A stretch of 64,000 nt of DNA from Blastomussa wellsi. Lineage: Eukaryota > Cnidaria > Anthozoa > Scleractinia > Plerogyridae. Positions 1 to 12,400 of this stretch are shown one piece after another. Positions within the stretch are counted from its first letter, which is position 1. Every line of letters starts with the position of its first letter. The notes under the pieces were generated by a model that saw only the letters and a list, made by a program, of their open reading frames with translations, made no database searches and was not told the origin of the DNA. Made by a program: the position numbers and the translations under genes. Location of the stretch: NCBI GenBank assembly GCA_947652115.1, contig OX393570.1, forward strand, positions 3,589,817-3,653,816. Direction: 5' to 3'.

Positions 1-353
1 GTAACACAACTTCACCAATTCAATGAGATTTCATTTCATCATAAAATTCCATAATTTTGATGGCATTGATTACAGCAGAGGATGACTAGAGTCCTTCAAC
101 CTCTATAATACGGCCAGTGTAGCCCATTGTTGACTGAATAAATGTGGTTCTACTAGAGTTTAACTTGATCCTGTCCTGTCTTTTGATCTTTGCATGGTAA
201 ATAATTCTTTTCATCTTTCTTACATGTAGATCTATCAACATTCTAGAATCCATAGAATCTTTCCTACATGTCTCATGAAGTCTTGATTATAATACCACTT
301 CCATAATTATAGTAATAATACTGTTAACCAATCTGAAGCACACGTGTACTTAC

Positions 354-3300
354 ATGCACGATTGCTTGCTTGTCCCTGGTCCCCCAAACTTAGGCTTGTC
401 TCTGTAAAACAAATGCAGAATTGGGTTAAAAAATATCCCTCTTCCATAGCAATGTTCTTCATGAATGAACACCTTAGCTTACATTTCCCCTTTGACTAAT
501 CAAAATCAATTTTCATAAGCCATGTCACAAGGGAAAGGAAGTTGATGATTCAGTCGAGTCCAAACATTTTAAGGTATGTGTACACACATACATGTATGTA
601 ACATACAGCAAGTAGGCATTCTTCATCATGTACTTTCAGAAGATCTCAGTAAATCCCATAATTTCATAAATTTAGCTTTTGTGACATCATCACTTTTTAA
701 TTACAACTCTATGGAGAAAGCAATCATCTCCCAAATGTGGTCCAGGTTTGATTCCCAGACATGGCATCATTCTTTTGTGGACTGAGTTTGTTACTGGGTT
801 TCATTCTTGCTCCAAGGGTTTTTTCCCCTCAGTTTTCCACTCTCCACAAAAACTGGCACTTCTAAATTCAAATTTGATCAGGAATCTGAGGGCCACAGGT
901 TTGTTATTTGCAACACTATTATAAATTATGCTACCCTTGCTAAAACAATTTATTTATTCTTTAAGCACACAAACTTACTTGCACCAGCGACAGTCACCAC
1001 AATCATCAGTGATTCTGCACCCCCGACAGCTGCCGCAACGGATCCGCCTCCTTCCCTTAAACAGAGGAGTTCTGTCATCTCCCTTCTTTCTCACACCAAT
1101 CTTCTTGATGATTTTTACAACCCTTGTTTTTGTTTCCCCACTCTTGGTCCGTATTTTCTTTACAACCTTGATAACTTTTTTCACTACTCGCTCCGAGTTA
1201 TCTCGTTGTTCTTTCTGTTGACCTTTCATGATATCTTTCTTAACTTGCGATAATGGCTTACTGCTGTCCTCATCGTCACTTGAGCTGGTAATTTCACTGT
1301 CATTTTTAACAGCTTGCAGCCTAGACAAAGGAGTCTTCTTGGCAGCTGCTCTCTTCTTCCTCACTTCTGCTGGTCTTTCGGAATCTTTTTCTTCATCCAC
1401 ATGATTTCCATCTTGTTCTTGACTTTGTCTCCTTGATCTTAAACGACTGCTACTTTCATTTCCTGAATCTCTGTGGATTTCGCTCTTTTCTGTCCTCGCA
1501 TCTTTGGAATTTCTCCTAATTCCTCCTGAAGCGTTCTCATTTTCCATCGTCACATCAGCCGTTGTTTCACCGACCATTTTCTCTTGTAATTCTTTTAATC
1601 GTTTTGATTTAAATACATACCTGTTAGCTGAGCTGAGTGTTTTTCTGTTAGAAACATCACCACCTAAACTTGAAACCTCTGAAATTGATGAGGCATCACT
1701 AGCTCGATCTTCCTTGCGTTTGACTGCGAGCAATTCTCTAGTCTTTTTCCTAAATTTGATCCTTTCGGGTCTCTTCATACCTGTATTGTCCAATTCATTC
1801 CCATCAAGTTGTGAAGTCTTCAATGAATTGGAAGTTCTTATATCTTTGGCCTTCTGTCCACGACCAGGGAATTTTGCCTGTTGATAACGATTCCTGGCAT
1901 TCACAGCATTTTTTATTCTCTTCACATTTTTGATACGGACTTTTCTGGTGAGAGGACAATGCTGATGTGCCATTTCTGTGGAAGGATCTTGAGGTGACAT
2001 GTCTACGAATCCAAATTTGGAGGCCTGAGAAAAGAAGGGCAAAAATGAGTGTAAAGGGTACCGATAATACAGGAAAATAGAGGAAAACCGTCGATTGTAT
2101 AACTTTAATAAAAATTATTAGACAAGATTAAAAATAAAGCCAGTACAGCCTAGCCTAAAGGTTGCTGTACATAAACATAAAGGAGCAAGTCCATGCCACA
2201 AGTCCCTTGAAAAGCATCAAACTGCAGACAAAAATCTTCTACATAGGAACCGGCTTCTTGCGAGTAATACATTCTATACTAAACAGAGAAAGAAGAATCT
2301 TCTTGCGAGAAACGAGAATCATCTCACAGGAAACAAGAACTGTCTCACAAGAAACAAGACTTGTCTTACGAGAAACGAGGAAACAAGGTGGTAACGTACA
2401 TTCAAGGGGTACTGTACCTTCACTTCACTACTGCTAAGAGGATGGATGTCAAATCCTATAGGTGACTCTGTTGAAGACAAATTTGTATTGTAAATGTGTG
2501 TTTCCAGAAAATATCCATCCCCTCCCCGTGGAGGATCATTGGAAATAGCATGATTTTCACTTGAGTGTCAAAAGTAGTTACTATTATTTTGCTTTGGTTA
2601 ATCACAATTGTTTGCAAGACGCGAAACCCAAACCATCATACTTGCTTGCACACATTTTTCTGCACCTTGTACCATCTACCTTATCACATGAAATTTTTGC
2701 GACACTTTAATTTTGCGATTTTCGCAATTTTAAAAATATCGCAAAAATAAGTGTTTCGAACATAAGACGCTAAAATTACGTGACTGCTATTGCATCCATT
2801 GCCACAACATTAGTTTTTACCCAAATTTCAGCCTTGGGTACGCATACATTCTCAGAATGTTCTTGAATTTTGCCTTTCTTAAGCTTGAGCAACATGACAG
2901 GAGGCAGCGTGACCGAGTGGTTAGAGGGTTGGACTTGAAATCCTTAAGTCGCGGGTTCAAGTCCCGCTCTGACCACTAGCTGATGTTGTTCTCGGTAGCC
3001 CCGAGTTCAACTCCTCAGCTACGCTTGTAAATAGCCAACTGGTCTGCCTCCTACCAGTTGGGATTCTTAATCTTGTTATGTTTATTTACAATGTTTGTTT
3101 ACATTGGCCCTGAAAAGCCCCAGTGGGGAGTGGTCAATTAAGTAATTATTCTTTATTATTACAGCTTCTAAGAACTATTTTGTTGTTACTGTTGACGTAA
3201 TAAGCTTGTTTTGTCTTTGTTAGTGTTAGAGTTCCTGAGTAAAGTTGTTTTATTGTAGTTCAAAATATGTTTTGAATTTTCTTTGTCCCACCCTTGTGTC

Positions 3301-5205
3301 ATGTTGATAAACTCGTCTTTCATGTATTACCAAGCTGAAAATTTACCATCACCCTCATTTGCCACAACTCATGATGAAATCGACATTGCTGGACCTAGCA
3401 GTATGCGGGACGCATGTCACATAAGAACTCAGTAAAAATGACCTAGCTCTCCAGGAGTTCTCGTAGCTCAGTGGATAGAGCGCCCACCCGGTGTTCAGGA
3501 GGTCATGGGTTCGATTCCTTTCGAGGACTCAGAATTTTTCTTTCTCACACGCTCGTGTCATGTTGATAAACTCGTCTTTCATGTATAATTTACCGAGCTG
3601 CAATAACTCATGTTTGATTGCATACCAGTTGTTATAATTTTAACACCTTAAGGCATATTTTGAGAAAATAATGAAATTTACACTGAACCCCTATCACCAG
3701 AAGACTGTAAAAATAAATATTACAGATTCATCTTCTTCTTCAAATGTTACGACTTATCACTGCCAACTTTCAGCACTAAGCAGTAAATTAAAATAAATTT
3801 TTCTTTGTGATTGCTAAACATTTCTTATCGGATCCAAAAAATACATAAACCAGATTCTCATTCCATGGACGCCTGAGAATCCCATTGATTTGGTAAGGAG
3901 TAATAAAATTTTGATCACTTCAGGGTACCTTTGGAAGGGGGAGGGGAACATGGGCTTCGTGTGTCCTCCATGTATCAAAAACTAACTTCTAATACTCAAG
4001 CAATTAACTTTTACAGAATACTGCTTTGAAAATGAAATAAAATAAAACTTCTTCGATTATAATACACAGTTCAGAATACCTGGGTAATTCACGTAGACTC
4101 GTTGATCGCCTGGTAATTCCATTTTTTCCAACTTCACCTCTGCCGGTCGAAGGGTTTTGCTTGGGGGAAATTCGCCATCTTCCAAACGCCTTTTGTGTGA
4201 TGCTCGGTGATTCGATGGCCCAGCTTTTGTCTCATTTCCCCTGCTTTTGAATGTTGGCGATGTAACATCGTCGTAATCCAGCTTTTTACTCTTAACAACT
4301 CGTCCAAACCGCGATCGCACTTGTTGGTCGTCTTTGTTTACCGCCTCCAATTTTCTTTGCTGGTGGCGAATTCGCTGGCCCTCTTTTGCCTTTGCCAACA
4401 ACTGTTTCGCCAGAGGCACAGTTTTCCTTTTGTTTTGAGGAAATAAATTGACCTCATATGTGTTAATGGGAAAGTGACGATTGTTGCCATCTCGCTGTAC
4501 AGGTTTTTGCACTCGCGGCACAAAATTCGCCCGTACTTGAGTTGTCGATTTCACATTCGGTGATGCAGCGTTTGAGTTTGGGTTTGACAAAGCTTGTCTC
4601 GGTCGCGCGAATTTTCTTTCGTATGAATCTCTTTTTCTGTACTGCTTGGCGTAGACGTTTGGGCTCGGGGATGTGGAAAATAGCTTGTTTTCCGTTTGTT
4701 TCGTGTTACTTTTACGCTGAGGGGATTCAGCTGTGGGTTCTTTAGCCGAATTACCAGCAGAATATCGCGACTGTCGATCGGCTCGAGCGCCATGTTTTCG
4801 ATAGCTAACTCTTTTGCTGCCATCCAAATAGCCCTTGACAGAAAACGAGCGATAAGCCTTCAGACCCAAATCCTCCGCTCGAAAGCCATAAAATTCTTCT
4901 CCCTACAAACCAAGAAAATCAAAAGATAAGAAGGCAATCAAATTCGATTCTTTCAGAGCTGAATGGCCCGCATAAACAAAACACTGAAATAAGCATGCAT
5001 TTGGCAAACGGTGAATCACCTCTTCATCGGAATCTCCAAATATTTCGCGGTATCTTCGAAGGCTGATGAAAACTGGTGTAATCACTGAACTCTTTGGCTT
5101 TTTCTCTAACTGCTCCCTTTTCATCCCTTTGGACATGTTTAATTTCTTCGTTTTCTCGGCAGCACATCGGGCCCTGTTAGTTCCAGGATATTTCATTCGC
5201 GCCAT
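354..5205 (-). CDS. KMT2A/B-like: KMT2A/KMT2B (MLL/trithorax) histone H3K4 methyltransferase, N-terminal part, runs off left edge
   Basis: Nuclear chromatin regulator; family members methylate H3K4 through a C-terminal SET domain that lies outside this window. Five exons read on the minus strand with matching phases: 5205-5020, 4902-4080, 2467-2418, 2024-979 and 401-354 (about 717 residues). Exon 1 starts MARMKYPG and then carries SLRRYREIFGDSDEE; exon 2 continues GEEFYGFRAEDL. This resembles the N terminus of human MLL1 (LRRFRAVFGE... DEQFLGF) and MLL2 (ESDEEEFQGF). The middle is basic, Ser/Lys-rich and disordered. Exon 4 ends in a lysine-rich run and RRRIRCGSCRGCRITDDCG, the first half of a CXXC zinc finger; exon 5 adds DKPKFGGPGTSKQSCM, giving the KFGG motif that in the family reads non-methylated CpG. 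AT-hooks, PHD, FYRN/FYRC and SET are not visible because the gene is cut by the window edge. The family assignment rests on both ends agreeing; A versus B cannot be decided for a cnidarian. The 50-nt exon 3 is the least certain part. Confidence 0.85.
402..978. other. KMT2 intron 4 with a SINE fragment
   Basis: AT-rich intron between the two halves of the CXXC finger, bounded by a GTAAGT donor and an acceptor ending in ACAG on the minus strand. The only recognised content is the SINE fragment at 739-897. Confidence 0.6.
739..897 (+). repeat. tRNA-derived SINE, family A, 5'-truncated copy
   Basis: Contains a B-box-like GGTTTGATTCCC and then a body that matches the copy near 57325-57557: GAGTTTGTT, TTGCTCC(A/G)AGGGTTTTT, TTTTCC, ACAAAAA, CAC..C.AAATTCA and TCAGGAAT in the same order and spacing. 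Sits in a KMT2 intron. The match between two distant copies in one window is the evidence for a dispersed family. Confidence 0.65.
2897..3165 (+). repeat. tRNA-Ser-headed SINE, family B
   Basis: A tRNA-like head with A box (GACCGAGTGGTTAGAGGG), an anticodon loop CTTGAAA (UGA, Ser) and B box (GGGTTCAAGTCCC) is followed by about 180 bp of non-tRNA body ending CCCCAGTGGGGAGTGG and an AT-rich tail with TTATTATT. The acceptor stem pairs poorly and there is no long serine-type variable arm, so this is a retroposon head rather than a working tRNA gene. It lies in KMT2 intron 2/3. Confidence 0.7.
3289..3360 (+). repeat. Second copy of the family C tail
   Basis: About 45 bases starting GTGTCATGTTGATAAACTCG are identical to the tail of the element at 3459-3610 and continue with a diverged TTTACC...AACTCATG. 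It probably marks an older, head-less copy of the same retroposon about 255 bp upstream. Confidence 0.6.
3459..3610 (+). repeat. tRNA-Thr-headed SINE-like element, family C
   Basis: The head reads CTCGTAGCTCAGTGGATAGAGC, then a loop with GGT (Thr-like anticodon) and B box GGGTTCGATTCC, closing with TCGAGGA, which pairs six bases with the 5' end. The anticodon stem is broken by three mismatches. It is followed by a segment ending GTGTCATGTTGATAAACTCG and more, which also occurs at 3296-3345 without the tRNA head. Confidence 0.6.
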
Positions 5206-5209
5206 CTTG
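5198..5209 (-). promoter_or_regulatory. TISU/YY1-like element over the KMT2 start codon
   Basis: The start context on the minus strand is CAAGATGGCGCG. Its first ten bases match the TISU consensus (SAASATGGCGGC), an element known in animals that combines a YY1 site with a start codon used on very short 5' UTRs. This supports choosing the ATG at 5205 rather than another in-frame codon, and suggests a TATA-less promoter close by. The transcription start itself cannot be seen. Confidence 0.45.
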
Positions 5210-8200
5210 CCTGTGTGTGCGCATGAGTACACATCGCTTCACACGTGCTTCCACGACCGCACTCGATTATGGGGGAAAAACGAATAAACAAATAGGTTTT
5301 AACAAATTAGGCATCGATTTATTATTTGCTATCACTTCTCTGAAGCTTGGGTGTCGGCCTTATACGAGAATTAAATGAAAAATTCAAGCGCACTGAGAAG
5401 GGAAACTATCGGGCTTCACTCTCTGCTGATTGAGTAACCAGGCCTCATGGGTATTCCCCAAATGTCCGGCTTTGAGTATGGCGCACGTCCGATTGACGTT
5501 TTTTGTGGGAATCGGCGTCGATTTCTGACATTTAGCGTGAACTAACGTTTAAAACAACTCTAACGTGGGCATTGTGTGTATCTAAGCCTCTGGAAAAGAC
5601 CATCCATTCGATTTTTGAAGGCTGTACATAATTTGGTTTCAAAACTTTTACGCGCCGACTATCGCGTGACCTGGAAGTGTGCACGATTCAATATGGCGAC
5701 GAAATTGCGCCAAAGGCAATCTTATTTGAGAGACCGATTTGTTATATACAGTTGCATTCATTAATTCTCGACACTAAAATGAATCATCCTTTCGTGATAA
5801 GTGAATCTGAAAGTTATTTATCGAACCACTCTATTGCCCTAACTTGTTTTACGCGGCATCAGTTGGCGCGGGGTTTTCCCAGCAATTCGATTGCTCAACG
5901 AAACGGACACCACACTTGTCCGTTTCCCGCGATACCGTTTGAATCAGAAAAGGCATTCTCCTGACATTTGTACCAATAAAGAAAAGCCCTAACAGTGTTA
6001 GAAATCACTTTATATACCAAGGTACTTAATTTGACTCCTTTTGTCCCGAATCAGTGTACGGAATTGCCTGTTGAGAACAGATATGCGTTTAATGCTGAAG
6101 TCACCCCAAACCAACAGCCTCTGTTTACCGGTTTGTATTGTCGCTCGATCGCAAAGAAATACGAGGATATCCGAAGTATGAATTTATATTGAACAAAATT
6201 AAGCTTAAGTTCTATCTGCATTGAGGATGACTCTGTTCGAGAGAGACAAATTTGGTTCAGGGTTCGACAAAATTAAACAACTCCAGCGCAGATCGAACGC
6301 CCTGCCTCTATCAATCATAAGCTGGTCTAAGTATGGCAGATTCTGTACATTTTAAGTCTTCGATATGTCCATTTCTTAGCCGCAATTTCAAATTGGAATT
6401 TCGAATCGCTTCGAACGGACCGGGTACCTATAGACCCCCTGATAGATATAGAGCGATCCTGGCGGAGGAAAATGACCATACATTGCGGAGGTGAGATGTA
6501 CGCATGACTTCAAGTCATTGTTGCTGAATAAGAAAACGCTTTCAGACGAGGAAACAGGTTAATGTTTTACTGATGTCAAAGAAGAGGCTGAAAAAAAACT
6601 AAAGGAGAACGAACTGTCTCTGATTAGTTACATAATGTAGATCAGAGCCTCAACAAAAACAAGTAAACCGGGTTGTTGGCCGGGCCTTCTTTCCTACAAT
6701 TACTTCAATCAGAATTTCTCCGAGAACGCGAAGTACAGCCTCAAAACACTTCTACAGGAAAATAATTTACGTGCGCCACGATTGCCAGAATTTCTGCCTT
6801 TCCAAGAAAAAACACGACATTCAAAAATTACTATTAAATAAAAATACTGTTGTCCTTCCCGAATGAAGTTTGTTCCCTGAAGAAACCTGTAATTTTATTT
6901 TCTGATACTGCTTAAGGACTTCTTTCGAACTTGACTGCTCCTGTCCCACATTCATCCACTCCCTCCAAACGCATCCCACGGGACAAGCTTGCAACGAGTA
7001 CGTACGGATGGCCGAGTTTCGTTAATTCTTCGCTATACGCAATTAAATATAGAAACAGGGCCCAATACAGTCCCGAAAATGTTAATCGATACCCAGGTAG
7101 GACGACAGTCCTCTCTAACCATATACGTGATAGCTAGTGGCTACTGCTATCACTTTTTGCAGTTTTCACCTGTGACTGTTATTCAAGGCCTGTTCTGTTT
7201 TAGTTGTTGAGAAATGATAGCAATCATGTAGTTCGCTATTCCCTTCCAATTCTTTCTCCCCGAATAGGCAGATAGGCATTGCATTTTAGACTTCGATTCT
7301 GTCTTCGCGCCGATCTCGTTCGCTACACGAAGATTTCATGCAATACTCTTTGCAGTGAGAAAGGAAAGTATACTGTGTCCAGATTACCAGGAAACTTGAA
7401 ATTAATTAAAATGGAAATTTACTTGCTCCCTGATGCTAGCTCTGGCGTCTGGCCACAGAATGTCCCGCAGAATACATAAAACTTAACCCACGTCATGTAC
7501 GTATACACGACAAGTCGCCGACCTTAAACTAGTTCCCGGGGAGTCGCGACAATGGAGGAAGGCGATCGTTCCTTGTCATCAGCAAACTTCTAAAGTTTAC
7601 TAGGCTCATTCCAGCGACGAGCTTTGTGTTCGCCATGCCAAGAGCACTGCTTCCAAAAGTGCCCCAATCGTTTTTGGTGGGCAAATATTTGGCATAACTA
7701 GATTGCGCTTGGCAACTTTTTCGAACTTTTTGTGAAGTTTTTGAGCCAGAAATGAATTTTCGACATTTTCAGAGGATTTCCAGTACAACCTCAGCTGATA
7801 ATGAAAAGCCTTTTGAAAAATTGATGGATTGACAAACATTGAAGAAGATTAAAGTATACTGCGATATGGGTTTTTGAAAACCGTGTAGTCTGAACAGTTT
7901 TAAAAGCTAACCTCGTTTAATTGTAACTTTCAAAATGATTAAGTACTATTAATTGCGAAATCAATCATCAACTGACAATTAAACAATTACATTTTTGTCA
8001 CTGGCCGGTATTGCTCAGCATTTACCCAACAAAGCACATTAACCCGGAATTATTGCCGGTTTGCAAGCAATCCCAAGAGATTTAAATGACAATAAGCGTG
8101 GCGGCCATGTTGGATGACCAAACAAAAGAAGAAATATTTTGTTCATCCAAAATGGCGTTGATGACGTCACTTGCAATAAGATAAATAAGTGAATTGGGAT

Positions 8201-9406
8201 GTTTTTCATTGTTTGCATTCCTTAAGATGTCAGACATTTGACGACGGTTGCGTACATTTTTCAGTTACAAATATACAGGTACCAAAAGTTAAGTTCCCGA
8301 ACTCGGCGAATGCGGATGAAAAATTTGACCAAGGTCCCTTGTCAAGGAATTTGCTAGAAAAAAGAAGACTCATTTCTTATTGATACACAGAAACATTGGC
8401 GTACATTAATAGAATCAATAATTGCAGTAATTGTACTTTATTTTTATAACTGATGGACAATCGAGTTTCGGATAACGCTCTAAAAGAAGAATCAATGTCA
8501 TGCTCTAAAAACGAATTAATGTAGTGTTGATTGGACTAACAAGATCGAAAACTGAGAACTATTTCACAATTGCTTCATCGTTTCGGATTCTTTCCATTGT
8601 TTTCAGTTCTTTTCAGTACGATACTTCACGTAAATAGAATATGATTAACAGGCGCCAAAAGAAATTGTTTTGTTTATAAGTTATGAGTGCCTAACACAAC
8701 GCGTTTAATTTAGTTTACTTAACGTCGTTAGTTCACTTTTTATAGTAACGACTGCACGACCTAGTAACAAAAAGATCGAGCGATGTCAAGCCAACTTCAA
8801 AACTTGCCTTATTTCATAATTACATTTGAAGTTTTTAGTTTTGTCTTTATGCGATGAGTCGTTTAAATGTCACTATAGGTGTTCATTGTAATGAAAATGA
8901 ACTTCGCGAGAAACAAGACTTGGACCGTAACTGAAATGTATATCGGCCGAACACGAAGATTGTTTTGCCTTGCAAACCGCACGTTTTCACCCTACTTAAA
9001 CCGTCGCTGATTCTTTCAGACATGTTTGCCAAAATTTTGTATACATCGTTCATAATTTATGAGCAAAGCCCGGGCAGCAAAAATAGCTTATTATGGCGAA
9101 TTCAGGACTCTTGGCGTTGTTGTGCTGTGGGAGGGCGGGCTTCTAGCAAAAACACAAAAACTACCCGAAACGCCATTGTACAATTTCAGCGCGGACAAAT
9201 CCCATTGGCTCTCCATCAAACTTTTAACAGCTGGTTATTCAACCGGTAGACCTCAAGGGACGTAAAGTTTATGAGAAATCAAGTCTTTTACCAGAATACA
9301 CACACAATCTTAATATCGCAACCTCACGAACGAGAGACCCGGGTGTGCCAAACACTGGAAGCGTTAATTCGTGCGCGCAGGCTTTCGCCTCCATAGTTAA
9401 AAAAGA
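5206..9406. other. Intergenic region between divergent KMT2 and coiled-coil genes
   Basis: 4.2 kb separating two start codons that point away from each other. Short ORFs here have no recognisable homology and biased composition expected by chance. It contains the possible regulatory cluster at 8098-8170. No RNA gene or transposon was recognised. Confidence 0.5.
8098..8170. promoter_or_regulatory. Possible cluster of YY1-like sites and a CRE palindrome
   Basis: Two inverted matches, GCCATGTTGGATGA and TCATCCAAAATGGC, contain YY1-type GCCAT cores and can pair as a hairpin; a full CRE palindrome TGACGTCA lies at 8162-8169. The cluster is 1.2 kb upstream of the coiled-coil gene start and 2.9 kb upstream of KMT2. 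It is a motif-level suggestion only; an old inverted repeat could look the same. Confidence 0.3.
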
Positions 9407-12400
9407 ATGGAGAATCGTACTGTTACGAGTGAGGCAACGAGTCGAAGGTCTGTTGTGGAAACTTACAGTTCTGTGTCGTCGTACAACACGAACAATGAAT
9501 CCTTGGCAGTTTTGGGTGAAGATGTCACGATGAAGCAGCTCGCTACTGCCAGAGAAACGTTCAGTGACTTGGAAACAGCTTATCGAAAATTCAAGGCGGA
9601 ATTAGAAAACGTTAAAGAGGAGCATCGCAATGAGGTACGATTTTGGTTTATTTTCAAGCTTACTCATTTGTAATACATGGATTGAAGTAATTTGCATAGA
9701 CGCTCAACTCTCAATGTCCGCCTCCTACAGGGCCATAGAAATATCTAAAAACAACGATTTCTCATGTTTTCAAGACGAATTCCAGTTGAAAAAGTTTGCT
9801 TATTTGTGCGATACTTTTCACAATAACTTTGTACAGTACATTATTCGTGCTAAAGGCGCTGTTGTGTTGATTTAGTCCACGCAATACGGTCTTGAGCCTT
9901 GGAACTTTGGAAGACCTAAACTAATTATGCGTTTGGCTACCCGCGTAGAGAAAATACACGATATTGAAAAGAAACCGGCTTTTCGCCAAGTTACTGGTTT
10001 TATAAGAAGAACTTAGTTACATTTGATTTTCACATAGTTTGCTTTGCTTGCTTTTTATCTACGAAGAGGGTGAAAATCAAAACGTTAGTGACCTATTGTA
10101 GTACAATTCAGGGATTTAATCGGTTTCGCTAAGCAAACAATTTCCACTTTGCATAATAATTAGTTTAGAGTCATGCGGAAACGAAACGAAAAGAAAAAAC
10201 ACGAACAAGCTAAGTAATCTTCATCATTTCATTTTAGGTCGATAGGTTACGTTCGCAAATCGACAATCTTCAAAAGCAGAAGGCACATCTGCAAGAACAA
10301 TTGAAAGATTCTCGAGTTGACGCCAAAAAACACCAAGACGAATTAATCCGCGTTCAGCGAAAGTTGACCGAAAAGGAATGGGAATACGATGCATTGAAAA
10401 AGGATTCCGACTCGCAAAGAGAAATTATTCGAAAGATGCGAGAAGAGGAAGCGTCCCTTGAAAAGGAAAACGACGACTTGAGGCGAGAGCTGTCTTCCAG
10501 CCAAGCGCTCGTCCCATCTTCGGGAGGAAGGAAAGATGACAGTGAAGAGCTCGTTGCCGTACGGCAAGAGATTACGGAGTGGGAAACAAGCTATAAATTC
10601 ATTCACAAGGAAAAGGAAGATTTACAAGAAGAAATGCTGTCCCTCCAAAGCAAGCTGAATGATTTGCAGGCGGAAAATGATAAAAATCAGAGGGAGCTGC
10701 AGAAGGAGCTCAAGATCAACTCCATGAAGGCGTCCAAGCTAGAAGCGCAGGTACAAAATACCGTCCGACAGAGGGATAACTTTAAGAACCAGTTGGAAGG
10801 ATTGAGAGAAGATTACAAGAAAGGTAAGGAAGTGTATAACCTCCTACAGCGCGATTTCCTGGAGAGCCAAAAGAAGGTCGACGTGTATCGTGAAGAACTC
10901 GCTGCCAAGAATAATCAACTACAGAAATTAGACAATTCCAACAAAGCTCTACAAGGGAAGCTAGAAGCCCTTAAGCAAGACTTCTCCAAGAATCAACTCT
11001 CTACTGATATTTTTGATAGACAGAAAGAGGCACTCGAAAGAGATCTACACGAAGCCGAGTGGAAAATAAATGATCTAGTCGAAGCTAACGAAGGCTTGTC
11101 GACAGAGAGAGACAAAATGGAGAAAGAGCTGGCTTTAGTAAAAGCGCGTATCCCTACTCTAGAGAACAACTGTGAAAAAGCCAACGAGAAAGCCAGTGAA
11201 AATGAACAACACGTCAATCGCCTTCGGCAGCGCATCGGTGATCTGGAAACTAATTTATTTTCCGTCCAAAACAAGAACGTTCAGCTTGAAGCAAATTATC
11301 AAGAGTCCATGGAGGAAGCGCAGGACCTACAGAATAGATGTGAACGTGCCAACGAGCGTGTCGCGGAATTGGAATCTCAACTGGACCTCCTCGTGCAAGA
11401 AAACGAAGACTTAAAGAGTCAGCTAGGGCATTCGGAGCGAAGAATCGCCGAACTTCGGGCTTCCCTGCAGAGAAACGAACAAGAAAACGAAGAGCTAGAA
11501 GTTTCTACCGCTGGAATGAAGACGCATCTGTCAAAACTAGGCTGTCAGCTGGACACTATCAGCAAGGGCAAAGCGCAGTTGAAGTCAGAACTTGACGACG
11601 AAAAGAGCAAGATTGCAAGGCTGCGGAAAGATCTGGTCACATCTCAAGCAACTGCGGCCGAGTTTCAGAGGACGTCAGAGTGGTACAAACGAGAGGCGGC
11701 CTCCAAAGACCGGACAATAGACGATCTCAGGGCCAATATAGCCGCCATGGAAGGGAAGAGTGAGCCACTGTACGAGGAAATCAACAAGCTTCAAACGCAC
11801 TTGGAAATCCTTGAAGACGAGAAGAAAAGTCTCCACGGAGAAACACTACAGTTCCAGAAAGCTCTCCGCGAAGTCGAGGCGGACTTGATGCTAGCCAATG
11901 AGGATAAAGGTGGCTTGAATGACGAACTTCAGGATCATTACAAGAAATCATCTGAGCTTCAAGCCTCTTTCAAAGTGTGCGACCAGGAGAGAATGGAAAA
12001 CCATCAACAAGTGTTGATGCTGACCAAGAAGATAGAACGCTTAGAGGCTGACTTGGCCGAGGCACTCAAAGAAAAGAAATGGCTAGAAACTGAGCTTGCT
12101 AACTACACCGGGAACAACCGCAAGAACGTCGAAGAAGTGGACATTGTCAAGACGCAGTTAGTAGAGGTGCAAAACATGATGGATGATTACCGACGCGACG
12201 GAGCTGACAAGGAATCCACTATCGAGCAGCTTCGCGAGCAGGTTCTTTTCCTGACGAAAGACTACGATGATCTCAAAGGAGAACTTAACTACAACAAGTC
12301 GCTAGTGGACGGCGTGGAAAGCGACAAAAGACGACTTCAAGAACAAGTCACGGCGCTGGGTGAGGAATTAACCAGGGTGAATTCACTGTGCGACTCTGCC

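Noticed and set aside
975..1253. Plus-strand ORF opposite the CXXC exon
   Set aside because: It is the antisense shadow of the KMT2 exon, which has clear zinc-finger homology.
2903..2980. tRNA-Ser(UGA) gene
   Set aside because: Acceptor stem does not pair well, the long variable arm is missing, and a SINE body follows directly.
3463..3533. tRNA-Thr(GGU) gene
   Set aside because: The anticodon stem has three mismatches and the downstream sequence is repeated nearby, pointing to a retroposon.
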